A stretch of DNA of 64,000 bases from Melastoma dodecandrum (lineage: Eukaryota; Streptophyta; Magnoliopsida; Myrtales; Melastomataceae), in contig JARUPY010000538.1 in NCBI GenBank assembly GCA_029817715.1, forward strand, positions 6,014,001-6,078,000, read 5' to 3'. Below are positions 11,590 to 21,999 of the stretch, piece by piece. The number at the start of each line of letters is the position of its first letter. Position 1 is the stretch's first letter. Under the pieces are notes generated by a model, which was given only the letters and a program-made list of their open reading frames with translations, searched no databases and was not told where the DNA came from. The position numbers and the translations under genes are program-made.

Positions 11590-12300
11590 TAATATATTGG
11601 ATGATATAGAGTCGACTTGGGAAAGTGACCCCTATTTGAGGGAGCAGGTGCAAGGATTACGAAAATGTACATTGACTTCCTCTACTTTTCGTAGGCACCG
11701 GACTTTGCTCAAGCAGGGAAACAAAATTATTGTTGGGCAAGATGCGCAGTTCCGTAAGAAGATCATTGCCACCTTTTATAGTGATACAACATGACGTCAT
11801 TCGGGGGTATCGATGACATTTAAGAGAATAACTGGTTCATTTTACTGGAAAGGGATGGACAAAGATATCAGGAACTTCGTTTGAACATGTGAAATATGTA
11901 TACGGTGCAAGTATGACAATGCGACGTCACCTGGTTTACTATAGTCGTTGCCAATGCCAGCAGGTGCATGGCAGGATATATCCATGGACTTCATTGAGGG
12001 GTTACCGAAATCTCAAGGCAATGAGGTGATTCTAGTGGTCGTTGACAGATTGACCAAATATGACCATTTCCTCGGCTTGACCCACCCTTATACCGCTAGT
12101 TCAGTTGCTCAGGTTTTTCTTGATCACGCATTCAAATTGCACGGACTATCATTGACCATAATGAGCGACAGAGATACAATATTCCTCAGTAAGTTTTGAC
12201 AGGACTTGTTTCGGTTGTAATGTTGAGTTGCACATGTCTTCAACATATCACCCCCAAACTGACATGCAAACTGAAGTTGCAAACAGGTCCCCTAAGACTT
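11590..12300 (+). pseudogene. Chromovirus integrase core, degenerate
   Basis: Integrase blocks include the zinc-binding region near 11790-11940 (HSGVSMTFKRITGSFYWKGM, then CEICIRCKYD). The catalytic core starts with [20 protein letters not shown] (first Asp) and continues with [14 protein letters not shown] and [17 protein letters not shown] (second Asp). Stops at about 12197 and frame changes follow. The third catalytic region around 12240-12300 is out of frame. Confidence 0.85.
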
Positions 12301-12597
12301 TTCTCTAGTGTTTGGTGGGTAACTGCCCCAAGGAGTGGCACAAGTGGCTCTCGTTGGCAGTGGTCGTATAATAGCTCGTTTCATTCGACCATTCACATGA
12401 CACCGTTTGAGGCATTGTATAGTTACCCCCCTCCCATACAGTTTCCTTACTTCCAGAATGATAGTGTCGTTGCAGCAGGTGATGAGACTCCATGGGATCG
12501 GAGTCAATGTTGCAACTTCTTCGGTTCAACTTGGACAGGGCACAACATCAGATGAAGCAGCTGGCAGACTGACACCAGTCAGAGAGGGCATATAACA

Positions 12598-13140
12598 TTG
12601 GTGACTTGGTTTTTGTTAAACTGCGGGCTTACAAGCAGAACAGTGTGGCACGACGTGCAACTCATAAACTTTTTCCACTCTATTATGGCCCTTACAAGAT
12701 CCTGGACAAAGTGGGAAAAGTTGCATATAAGTTGGATTTGCCTTGGGAATCTTCTATCCATCCTATCTTTCATGTTTTTAAGTTGCATGGTGGGGTTCCT
12801 GACTTTTCCAGTGTGTCATCAAGGCTTTCGGAGTTCTGTGTTGCTCCCAGTGGTGGAGCCAGGATATTTTCTCTAGGAGGACCAAATTAAACTTACTCAA
12901 AGGTTGGGGGGCAAATAAAAATTTAAAGGATAAAAATTAAAAAGTAAAAAATTTAGGCATAAAATTGACAATTTGTAAAATCTAGGGGGCCATGGCTACC
13001 TCCGGTCCCCCTAGCTCTGCCACTGGCTGCTCCTACCTGAGTGTTGGAAGTACTGTTGGATAGGAAGATGGTGAAAAGAGGGCCGCGAGCCGCCACTATG
13101 GTTCTGGTGCAATGGTCAAATGGCCCCGCAGACGACGTTA
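12598..13140 (+). pseudogene. Integrase C-terminus and chromodomain, split by a MITE
   Basis: The frame 12606-12890 reads FVKLRAYKQNSVARRATHKL, then YYGPYKILDKVGKVAYKLDL and HPIFHVFKLHGG, the standard C-terminal part of gypsy integrase. After the 178-bp insertion at 12848-13025 the sequence resumes with RKMVKRGPRAATMVLVQWSN and AFLWTS near 13065-13150. This resembles the chromodomain-like end of Tekay/Reina-type chromoviruses (RKLVKRGNRAVTQVLVKWSG type). The element therefore belongs to the chromodomain branch; the exact clade is not resolved. Confidence 0.8.
12848..13025. mobile_element. 178-bp hAT-type MITE with TIRs and 8-bp target duplication
   Basis: The element begins CAGTGGTGGAGCCAGGA and ends with the inverse complement of CAGTGGCAGAGCTAGGG, so its TIRs match at most positions. 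It is flanked by GTTGCTCC (12840-12847) and GCTGCTCC (13026-13033), an 8-bp target duplication with one mismatch, as expected for hAT elements. It has no coding capacity and an AT-rich centre. It interrupts the chromodomain coding sequence of the surrounding gypsy element, so it inserted later. Confidence 0.9.
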
Positions 13141-13187
13141 AATGGGCATTCCTTTGGACAAGTGTGTCTTAAGAGGCATGGATTAAT

Positions 13188-13202
13188 GGAAGATGATAGG
13201 AG
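13188..13202 (+). other. Polypurine tract preceding the 3' LTR
   Basis: GGAAGATGATAGGAG is purine-rich and abuts the TG start of the 3' LTR at 13203, the expected place for plus-strand priming. Confidence 0.55.
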
Positions 13203-13568
13203 TGCGATGCAAGAGAAGAGGAGGAAGTTGGGCTTGAGTATTGTTCGTAGAATGGATTGAGGTATAGAGGGTTGGGCCAATAATATGTTAAGTAGGGCCC
13301 ATGAGTTAGTTAGAGTTTTTGTCCTTAAGTTGATGAGGGAGCGCGAATTGATTAGTCTTTGGTTTTGTTTGTTGGTGGGGAAAAGGGGAGAGTAAGAGGA
13401 AGGCGCTCCCGGAACGGTGGAGGATGTTCGTTTGTAAGCATGGGCTGGCGGAAGTCCATTGATGGTGAACTATGGAACAATTTGCGTTTTCTGAGTAGGG
13501 ATAATCAATGGGTTGCGGTGATGTGTGATTGTGATGAATTGTTGGTTCCGACCGTGGTTTCTGCATCA
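13203..13568 (+). repeat. 3' LTR of the chromodomain-type gypsy element
   Basis: Partner of 9144-9504, aligned through blocks such as GGAAGGCGCTCCCGGAA and TGGAACAATTTGCGTTTTCT. It ends at GCATCA. The 5' LTR copy diverges in its last 50 bases, so the two copies have had time to drift. No clear 5-bp target duplication was found. Confidence 0.7.
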
Positions 13569-13658
13569 AGGGCATGTCAATTAAAAGGTGAAACGTATAG
13601 CTTACGAATCAGTTAATTTGTTCTTAAGTCTCTAGGATGCCCAACCGTTGCCTGTCGA

Positions 13659-13857
13659 TGTTATTGCCGCTATCTCACTCTAACAGATTTCATGATAGAT
13701 CCCACGAGATCTTAGTTGTTTTCAATTTGACAAAATCTTTATTCAACTTATTGCTGGTCTGTTATGATTTTAGATTCTTGAACTTATATATACATTATGT
13801 AAATCCTAGTAATGTACAAGCTTCCAAAACACTTTTCCCAATCTTTTATTCTCTATA
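13659..13857 (+). repeat. 5' LTR of an internally deleted copia element
   Basis: A short LTR of about 199 bp starting TGTTATTGCCGC. It shares many blocks with 16299-16499, for example CTATATATACAT, AATGTACAAGCTTC and AAAACACTTTT. It is followed directly by TGGTATCAAGAGCC (13858-13871), the initiator-Met primer binding site. The short LTR suits the small copia lineages such as Ale. Confidence 0.9.
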
Positions 13858-13899
13858 TGGTATCAAGAGCCTAAGCGACTTAGCAGTCCTTTTTTTTCT

Positions 13900-14800
13900 T
13901 TTGCTTCCTTGTCTAATGGAATCTTCTGTTTATTCAACTCCAAGCACCAACTCATCTACCCAGTAAGCTTACCCATATGAATTTATCTACCCAGTAAGCT
14001 TACCCATATGAATTTCACGGTTTGGCGACTCAATTAGTTTCAACTCTAATTGACTATGATCTTCTTGGATATATTGACGGGACAACATCTCCTTCGTCTG
14101 AATTGCTTGATGCTGATAAGACAATCGAAATCCGGCATGCACCATTTGGTATCGTCAGGATCAACTTATTGTTAATGCCATGTTTGAGAGTAGTATTGCT
14201 GTTGTCCAACCCCATATCTCGTCAGTATCCACCGCTAAGGAAGCCTGGGATTGACTCCTGCCGATATATGTTAATAAGTCTCGCACCAGAATTGTATTTA
14301 TGAAAGAACGACTTATAAACAACCATTTGGCGGATAAGCCTCTTACCGAATATCTCCAGGAAATGCGCACTATTGCTGATGGTCTTGCGCTGGCAGGCAG
14401 CCCTGTTGACGAAGACGATCTTATTCTTCACGTCCTCCATCGTCTAGGTGACTCCTACAAGGAGATCTCGGCTGTTGTTCGAGCTCGAGACACGACGATT
14501 ACATTTGATGAGCTTCATGACAAGCTTATCGATTTTGGTATTCATATGAAACGTGCGACTAAATCAGATGTTCCTCTCATTCCTACTGCTAATTATACCC
14601 AACGTGCTCAACGGCCTCCCAACAGAAGCTTCTCGCAAAAGAATTCTTCTCATCCTTGGCAAAGTCATCAATCCTACTCGCCTGACCTCATTTCAACCAC
14701 TTCGTGGTCCTCGACCTCCCTTCACTCACTCTTCTTTTTGCAAATTCTGTAACCGATCGGGGGATTATACCAAAGATTGTCGTTACTCTTGCTCAATTCC
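13900..14800 (+). pseudogene. Copia gag
   Basis: Translation gives the copia Gag order in shifting frames: a start region MESSVYSTPSTNSS, then LATQLVSTLIDYDLLGYIDG, QDQLIVNAMFESS, AKEAWD and RIVFMKERLINNHLADKPLT, EYLQEMRTIADGLALAGSPV, DEDDLILHVLHRLG, then a CCHC-like knuckle CKFCNRSGDYTKDC near 14740-14780. The longest clean piece is 14300-14752. A 31-bp tandem duplication (13954-14015) shifts the frame near the start. Confidence 0.85.
13954..14015 (+). repeat. 31-bp perfect tandem duplication in copia gag
   Basis: Two adjacent copies (13954-13984, 13985-14015) begin ATCTACCCAGTAAGCTTACC and look almost identical. As 31 is not a multiple of three, the duplication breaks the Gag reading frame. 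Confidence 0.9.
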
Positions 14801-15189
14801 TTCGTGACAATGACATTATGCATCGTCATGTGAAATTTAATAAAGGTGAATTTCTTTTACGGCAAGCAGGTCATGGTCATTCCTTCTTCTCCAACTGCGT
14901 GCCCACTCTCCAGCTACAATTCTTTTCTTCCAATTCCTCTTTCGATTTCTCCATTGCCGACTGCCGCAACTCACTCCAACCAACACACAGAACCTGTCTC
15001 CCCAGCCAATCCTTCCTCGTCATCAAACATTGTTTCCCGAGCATGCTCTCACCTCCCACCTCCAAATTCAGCGGATCCTAATTCCCCACCCTCAAACATT
15101 CTTCCTACCAATACTTCCCTTCCGTCTTCCGGATCCTCATCCTTGCGTCCGACTCATCAACGGAAGCCTAATCCCAAATATTTTGGTCC

Positions 15190-16290
15190 CAATGTTTGTA
15201 AATCAGGTTAGTACCCACCCATTTCCTTCTTCAATCAAACCAACTTGTGTTACCCAGGCTTTGAAAGATGATGTCTGGAGGGAAGCCATGAGCACCGAGA
15301 TTAATGCGCTTCTACGGAATCATACGTGGGATCTTGTAGCAAGGGGGAATCAAAATCTACTTGGTTGTAAGTGGGTGTTCCGGGTCAAACGGACATCTGG
15401 TGGCTTAATTCAGAAATACAAAGCGCGTTTGGTCGCTAAAAGGTTTCATTAGCGAGAGGGCGTAGACTATTTTGAAACATTCAGGCCGGTGACAAAGCCG
15501 ACAACTACACGGGTAGATGCTTCCTATCCCAACACAAACACATCAGAGACATTTGGACACTTCAGTAGATGGATGAAGCCAAGGCGGTGTCGACGCCTAT
15601 GAATAGTTCTGTCTAGCTGACGTTACGAGATTCCTCTTCTCCTATTGATTCGACTATATTTCGTAACGTTGTTGGGCAGCTTCAGTATCTCTCAATGACT
15701 CGTCCAGATATCTCCTTTGCAACTAATAAATTGTCTCAATTTATGCATCAGCCCACCGAAAATCATTGGCAAGCTTTGAAGCGTCTCTTGCGTTATCTTA
15801 AGGGTACGATTCACTACGGCTTATTCCTACGACGCTCACAGCCACTCACTTTGACTGCCTTTAGTGACTCGGATTAGGGTGGAGCTCCAGAAATTGGAAG
15901 AAGATCAACCACAGAGTATGTTGTCTATCTCGGTGGTAACCTTATTTCTTGGAAATCATCTCGACAAAATCTGTTTATTGTTCGTCGACAGAGGCGGAGT
16001 ACGAGGCAATTGCTAACATCGCTGTTGAGGTCATTTGGGTACGTAATTTGCTTTCGGAATTGGGTATTCACTCTCAGGATTCCCCATTGTTATTATGTGA
16101 CAACATTGATGCAACATATCTATGTGCAAATCTAGTCTTTCATAGTCGTATGAAGCACATTGCCCTTTATTATCATTTTGTCCGAAAGTAAATTCAGAGT
16201 AGTCGGCTTCGTGTCCAACATGTCCATTCCAAGGATCAATTGGCCGATACTCTTACGAAGATTGGAGTCACCGATGGAGCCTCCATCTTG
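15190..16290 (+). pseudogene. Copia RT-RNase H fragments, internally deleted
   Basis: After a deletion that removed protease and integrase, RT resumes with ALKDDVWREAMSTEINALLR, NHTWDLVARGNQNLLGCKWV and KARLVAKRFH (15240-15452). The catalytic YVDDM region is missing. RNase H then appears as [55 protein letters not shown] (15660-15877) and later [16 protein letters not shown] with [15 protein letters not shown] (16030-16191). Stops interrupt it. It is a non-autonomous relic between its own LTRs. Confidence 0.9.
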
Positions 16291-16298
16291 CGGGGGCA

Positions 16299-16499
16299 TG
16301 TTGCTGTTATCTCATCCTAACATATTTCACAATATTTAATTGCTATAACAGCTCCCACAAAATCTTATTTGTTTCCAATTTGACAAATCTTTAATCAAGT
16401 TATTGTTAGATTTTAGATTATTGTACCTATATATACATGTTGTAAAATCTAGTAATATACAAGCTTCGAAAACACTTTTTCAACCGTTTGTTCTTTATA
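16299..16499 (+). repeat. 3' LTR of the copia element, with polypurine tract
   Basis: It starts TGTTGCTGTTATCTC right after the tract TTGCGGGGGCA (16288-16298), typical of copia polypurine tracts. It matches the 13659-13857 LTR and ends near TTCTTTATA. I could not confirm a 5-bp target duplication. Confidence 0.9.
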
Positions 16500-16619
16500 G
16501 ATGTTTCAGGGATGTCATGTTCCCTCCTTTAGTTACTCTTTCTATAAATCGGCATGCTTGATGTGACGACTACGATCATTGAGAAGAGTCACTATAATTC
16601 GGTGATGAATTGTAATAAC

Positions 16620-17320
16620 AAGCGCAGCTTCTTATAGTTCATCATTGGTGACGGAAGAAACTCATACGGCTTCATTTATGTTGACAATGTGGCGCACACT
16701 CATATCTGTGCCGACAGGGCTCTGGATTTGTCATCATGCCGATCTCGCATCTCGCGGAATTGACGTACAAATTCTTAGGCCCATCTGGGATGAACTTTCG
16801 GCAGTTGATCCCATTGCGCATCCGACTCCTGTCTAGCAATGTGACTTTCAACTGTTCGAAGGCCAAGGATTTGCTCGGCTACACCCTTGTCGTGTCTTTT
16901 CGGGTCGTGGCTTTGTTCTCCTTAAATCGATGGTATCATGTGTCACCACAATCCGATGAAAGTTCTAGTACTTCTCCAACCGATATTGTTGTACTTTTTC
17001 TTGTTTCAGGAGGGTATTAAGTGTACAATAGAGTCGTTTGTGGACTTAAGATCTGAAAATCAACTAAACCGAGAAGGACCGTCCAGAGCCTCTAGAATTT
17101 TAGCGTTAGACATCCTTTCTTACTCTTCTTGTCTCTTCCAAATCGAAGTGATCAGCACGTTGGCTAAGGCCCTCCTGGTGGCGGCAGTCATGTTATTCGT
17201 CCATGGAAGATCACCCGAAAAGATGTATGCGCCGCTGATTCTGAGACTTAACCCCGCCTTTTGCTGAACCTGCATCTGAAACATTCTCTGCAGGGTGAGA
17301 TTCCGGTGGTGCATTCGGGG
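16620..17320 (+). pseudogene. Relic of a 3beta-hydroxysteroid dehydrogenase/decarboxylase-reticulon gene
   Basis: Frame blocks match the plant sterol C4-decarboxylating 3beta-HSD/D family (Arabidopsis 3BETAHSD/D). These are IIGDGRNSYGFIYVDNVAHT with HICADRAL near 16643-16730, then PLRIRLLSSNVTFNCSKAKD with LLGYTLVVS (16800-16905), and EGIKCTIESFVDLRSE (17010-17060). A C-terminal block, TLAKALLVAAVMLFVHGRSP (about 17160-17215), resembles the reticulon hairpin fused to this enzyme in some members. A GT-AG intron of about 100 bp separates VVS from EGIK, so this is a decayed genomic copy and not a processed one. The upstream Rossmann NAD-binding part, and the part between the first two blocks, are missing. 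In Arabidopsis this gene neighbours the BRCT and CID7 genes also found downstream here. Confidence 0.8.
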
Positions 17321-17329
17321 GTTAGCCTC

Positions 17330-19150
17330 TGTTCACTGGTGTTGTTACTTACAGAGAAGAAAATCGTAGTCGCTGTTCCGAATTGATAGCTCCTGCTCGC
17401 TTTTATTGCACTGATGTAGTTGTGCTTGGGTGGGGGTCAGAGGAAGGAGGGGATGTGTGGATTTTGGGTGTCCAAATCAAAATCAATGCTTCAGTGCCAC
17501 CCCATTAAGAGGCAAATATGAAGAGGGGGAGTGTTGTCTATCTCAATTACTTGGCTCACCCTCATGACTCTGATGTGGTTTGCCATTAAATTCACACAAA
17601 CACGCCCAGTATTAAAAAACTTACTTGGTTTTATTTCGAGGGTCTCATTGTCCCATTCAAGTCTGGTGTCCTCATTCAAGGTCAACAACTTAACCCTCCC
17701 AAAATAAACATAATGCAATGTTGTCATAAGTGGGGGGCTGCACTTATCACATCATATCATCAAATCGATTGATAATCAGTGTAGTGCACTAAATGGACTA
17801 ATTGACTAAATGGATCCCCAGTCCCTCCTCTTCCGCTACCGTTATCGAGAGATGAATCCCCAATCCCAAGCCATGGTGATGATCCTTGAATCGTCCGATA
17901 CGGCGCGCAGTTTGTAACGACCGAGAGTAGTCATGGTTCCCACTTGATGTCGTCGTGACAGAAGTGTCCTAAACATGATGTAGTTGATTTGGTATTTGAA
18001 GGGAAAACGAGGTATGAAGTGCGGAAGAAGGTCTTCCTCCTCGACGGGTGCTGGAAACATGGGTTTGAAGTCATCGACTCGATTTCTTTAGAGCCAAGCA
18101 TCAGGCCCGGTCCTCCACCACAAGCTCATAACCAGAGACTACTACTACTACGACGTCATTGGCTCTTACGCCTACTTAATGTTTTCCCCCAACAAAGCCC
18201 CGGCCGAGCTCGGCGATGATCATCAATTAGGTTTTTTGCTATTGATTTGGTAAAGAATGACTTATGGATTTTGGATATCGTGAGTTAATATTTTAAAATT
18301 AATAAAAAGCACTCCGTTAGTGCACATCGAACATATGAGTAATTCCGTCTCATTAACGTCGACCAATCAGTCCGAAGGCCAGAAATGAAAATCAGAGTTA
18401 TAATTTGAACAAAATAAAATTTACTCCATAAACATAGATATTGTCGAAATAAAAAAGTATTTCATCGCGAAAATATTTCATAAAATAGTGTAGATAATTT
18501 CAAAATTTACGTTTCAGTTGGCAACCCGAACTTTTAAAGAAAATTGCGAAGAGGCAAAAAACAGAATTGAAAAATGCGATTTTCTTAAAAAGCAAAAACA
18601 CACAGACGAATCTAATTTTCGGACAAATTTTGAAATTAACTAACAAATTTTACGAATTATTTTCATGATAATAAACTCAAAACAACAAGTCTATGGACTT
18701 TTCAATAATTTAACTTAATTGCGAAAATATTTTATAATAATTTTAAAATTCGTCACTTCTTATAAACAATGTAGTTGTAAATTTCGATTTTCAATAAAAC
18801 GCACAACGGGACAAAAATCAAAAGTTGTCTTAAATTACGCAGGATTTCGATATTATTTAACGAATTTTTAAAAGATATTTTCGACTCGCGGAAAGGCAAT
18901 TCCTGTTGTTGATTTTCAAAGCAAAGAGCCAAGAAAAGGATTCCCAGATTTTCATTTCAAGTCGAGGAAGCAGATACTCTCATTTCTCTGCTCGACCCCT
19001 TTTTCTGGGGTCGTCGCGTATCCACCCCCACTAATACTTCTTTTCTCTGCGTTTTTGTCTGATTTTTCTGCTATAAACTTTGGACCTTTTTACGTTTTTT
19101 GTTGTTGGGGGGTTACGTTTTGTTGACTGTTGTTTTGGTTGAATGATTCC
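17330..19150. other. Intergenic interval and BRCT gene promoter region
   Basis: No gene recognised. The stretches near 17491-17727 and 17842-18219 are open in some frames but match no family I know. From 18260 to 18900 the DNA is strongly AT-rich. The last 200 bases before 19150 are T-rich and probably hold the promoter and 5' leader of the BRCT gene. A TATA box was not securely identified. Confidence 0.35.
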
Positions 19151-19201
19151 TTCGAGTATTGGGGTCTTGTGATAGAAGCGATGTTGAAGGGGAAGTCTTG
19201 A

Positions 19202-19222
19202 GGGGGGGGGGGGGGGGGGGGG
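19202..19222 (+). repeat. 21-nt G homopolymer just upstream of the BRCT start codon
   Basis: An uninterrupted run of about 21 G lies about 20 bases before the proposed ATG at 19243. In the 5' leader it could form a G-quadruplex, or it could be a length-uncertain sequencing artefact. Confidence 0.85.
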
Positions 19223-19242
19223 TCGGTTGTTATTTGTTGGTG

Positions 19243-21929
19243 ATGGGTAATGGTGATAGGGTAGAGGTTGTAAGCAGCCTGAGCTGTTCTAGGTTACTGG
19301 TCGGGTTCCCGACCGCCATGCCGTCATCCTGTGGCTTACTGGCAGATCCCTCCATGTCACCCGCGGTTTCAACCATGTCGGGTTCGAGATCGAGTAGTGT
19401 GCCCTTTTCAGGCCTTGTGATTTGTGTCACCGGTCTTTCTAAAGATGAAGGCTTTCGAGACCTTGACCTGATTGGTTGTTGGTTTTGGTGATGTTTGGTT
19501 TATTGATCCCTGGGTAGTCTATTGGTTTGACATTACGCAAATTCACTTCTGCTTCTGTAAATGGTGCTGACGATGCTGATCATTCGGAACAAAAGGCTTC
19601 TTTTGATTGTCATATGCATTTAATTTTGTGTGTATGACGTTGGCTTTTGCATTGATTACCTTCTGTTGATTGGGTTAAAAGTTCAGCTTTCTTGTGATCT
19701 TACAATATTTAGGCGTTATGGATTATGGATTATAGTAGACTTGTTCTGGATGTGCAGAAGCTAGGAAACAAGTCATGGCAGCAACTGAAAGACTGGGTGG
19801 TAAATATAGCCCTGACTTACATCCTCAGTGCACCCATCTGGTGGTCCAGATATCCTTGACTAGCTATGCAACAATTGTCCATTCCTTGTAGCATTTAAGT
19901 TCCAGAATCCACCATTTTTTGTTTTTTATCGTCCTATTGGCAATGGCAAGTAGTTCTGTTTAGTCCTTAACTTTGCTTACAGCTTTGGAGGAAGAAAGTT
20001 TGAGCATGCACTGAAGTATGGATCTAGAAATGGTCTCTTCATTGTTACACTTGGATGGTTCATGGAAAGTGTGAATAGGAACAGTGCGGAGGAGACAGTA
20101 ATTGCTCTCTCTGTTACTCTTTGAGCATGAACCGAAGTATGTCTCTTCATTATTACTCTCCGATGATGTCATCTCTTTTTCTTGTATTTTTGCAGTGAGG
20201 TTGAATGAATTGCCGTACTGTGTCAAGAATTTGAGAAATGACGTCAACAGGATGGATGAATTGAGCAAAATTTCTGGAGTCGCTGGTGCTGAGAATTCAT
20301 GTCTTCCTCCGGGCATTCATGATCAAAAGAAACCTGAAAAGAATGGAAGAGGAAATAAGATATTGTCAGGCCGTGCTATATATGTTGATTCAGACATTTC
20401 AACTGATGTAAGGATTAAGGTCAGTTATTTCTATGGCCCACTTCTCTTTCATCTTCTAGTTTCCACAGAATCCTTTTTGCTCATTTTCCGGGCATTCTGA
20501 GATGTCTTGCGAGACAAACCATGCAGGTGGTTGAAACGGCTATCCGAGAAGGCGCAACACTTTCGAATAAATGGTTTGCAGGTGGCAGTGTAACAGATGT
20601 AGTCTCTGAAGGAATTGCTGCGAGAAGATATCTCGGCCACTGCAACAATCTCATCAGTGTAAGTGTTCAATGGATATTTCGCAGAGCTATACCAAAATTC
20701 TCAATTTTGAGATTTGATGCATTGACGTTTTCTTGTTGCACCCCATGCTGCAGCCTTTGTGGTTATTGAAAACTGCAAAAGAGAACGAGGCACAGAGGTT
20801 GGTTCATTTGTCTGTCGACTTGGCTAGGCAGCTTGGGACATTGCTGGATAACTACCAAATTGACGATTCGAACGTGGTATTTTTCTCACTCGTTATTCAC
20901 ACTGTCTGGTTACCCACGGGGTGTCTTCCGATTGATGCATGGCGGTTAACCTTGAAACCAGGTGATGAAGGAAAATGGTAACATTGTGAGGGATCTGCAG
21001 AGTTACTCGAGTAAACGAAGTTATGAAGAACGGCGGCAGATAGTTGAGTTCGCTAAAATTGGGGTGAGAAATCGCCGGGGTCGCAAAATGCAGGTGGTTC
21101 ATCAAATATATATTTCAAAGTCATACTTCACGCCATAACAGTCTAAATCATTCGGTTTGATATTTTTCTGTTGTGTTCATACAGACATGTCAGACTCCCA
21201 TGAGGCCTATTACCCCAAGCACCCTCCTTGATTCCATTTGCTGGTCGGTATCTGAGCCAACTGCAACAGCTTGCATATACACAGATTCTTTCAGCTCCGA
21301 TGATGGTCGACCGTCAGTGTTTTTTGATGCAAAAACTGATGGCAAAGAATCTGAAGCATCTTTTGCCAACTTGACTCGCCCGCTCACTGAAAGGTTAGTC
21401 TTAGAGGACACCTTTTGGCTTCGTCTCTCAGTCGTTTATTTTATTGGCTAATTGCAAATGAACCTGTGGTTCGCAGTGAGAAAAGCAAGTTGATTTTCAA
21501 AGAACATTTCATAACCATACTATTTCCGGTTGATCGGTTCTCCGAATTGGGTCCTTCTTCAAAAACATTCTTTGGCCAGAAAGGTTTCACGTGCTTGAAC
21601 GTTCTTGATCACATATACGAGTTTTATCAGGTACGAGTCCGGCATATTTTTCCTACCTCGGTCGACGTCTTTGAGTTTGATTACTAGGAATTGCTTTCCA
21701 CTTTTGACAGGAGAACATGTCAGCTGCCGAAATAGAGGCTGCGATCCACACAGACTCAAGACATGCCGACCGGTTGCGATCAGCAAATGCCAGTGATGAA
21801 AATGCCAACGGTGGGTTTGTAGAATTTAAAAGGGTTGACTTCCTAGGAAGCCGAAGGAGCTTCGAGATGCTTAAACGTGTTTTAGGGGACAACAACAACA
21901 ATGTATATGAATTGCTGATCAGGGCATAG
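19243..21929 (+). CDS. BRCT-domain DNA-repair-type protein (At2g26270-like), ten exons
   Basis: Proposed exons: 19243-19444, 19758-19849, 19981-20083, 20196-20419, 20527-20658, 20754-20876, 20962-21093, 21185-21393, 21477-21630, 21711-21929. They total 1590 nt, 529 codons plus stop, with consistent phases. A first BRCT domain starts with PFSGLVICVTGLSKEARKQV and continues through GGKYSPDLHPQCTHLVVQ to SFGGRKFEHALKYGSRNGLF and a GW motif (TLGWFMESV). A second BRCT-like region is GRAIYVDSDI...GATLSNKWFAGG...RRYLGHCNNLISPLWLLKTA. A plant-specific C-terminal part follows: MRPITPSTLLDSICWSVSEP, LTRPLTESEKSKL, SFEMLKRV and NVYELLIRA. BRCT pairs bind phosphoproteins in DNA-damage and replication complexes in the nucleus. 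I infer that role here. ATG 19243 is chosen because the frame upstream is only a G-run. Intron 2 is AT-AC. The intron 1 donor is AT instead of GT. The intron after exon 3 holds a partial exon 3 duplicate. A TopBP1/MEI1-like name is possible but unproven. Confidence 0.85.
19850..19980 (+). other. U12-type AT-AC intron of the BRCT gene
   Basis: The donor is ATATCCTTG directly after the exon-end codon CAG. The branch site is TCCTTAAC (19964-19971), with its adenosine 10 nt before the 3' splice site. The intron ends in AC (TTTGCTTAC) before AGCTTTGGAGG. These match the minor-spliceosome consensus (ATATCCTT, TCCTTAAC, short branch distance). Joining CAG to AGC keeps the frame and restores the conserved VVQ-SFGGRKFEHA protein segment. 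Confidence 0.95.
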
Positions 21930-21999
21930 GTGGGATATAGATCAGTTTACACTGTAGCTGAAATTAATTATGATCCGAAGCCGTGCTCTTCTTTCCCAT

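Noticed and set aside
13650..16505. 5-bp target duplication of the first copia element
   Set aside because: GTCGA before and GATGT after do not match; sequence has drifted or ends are misplaced.
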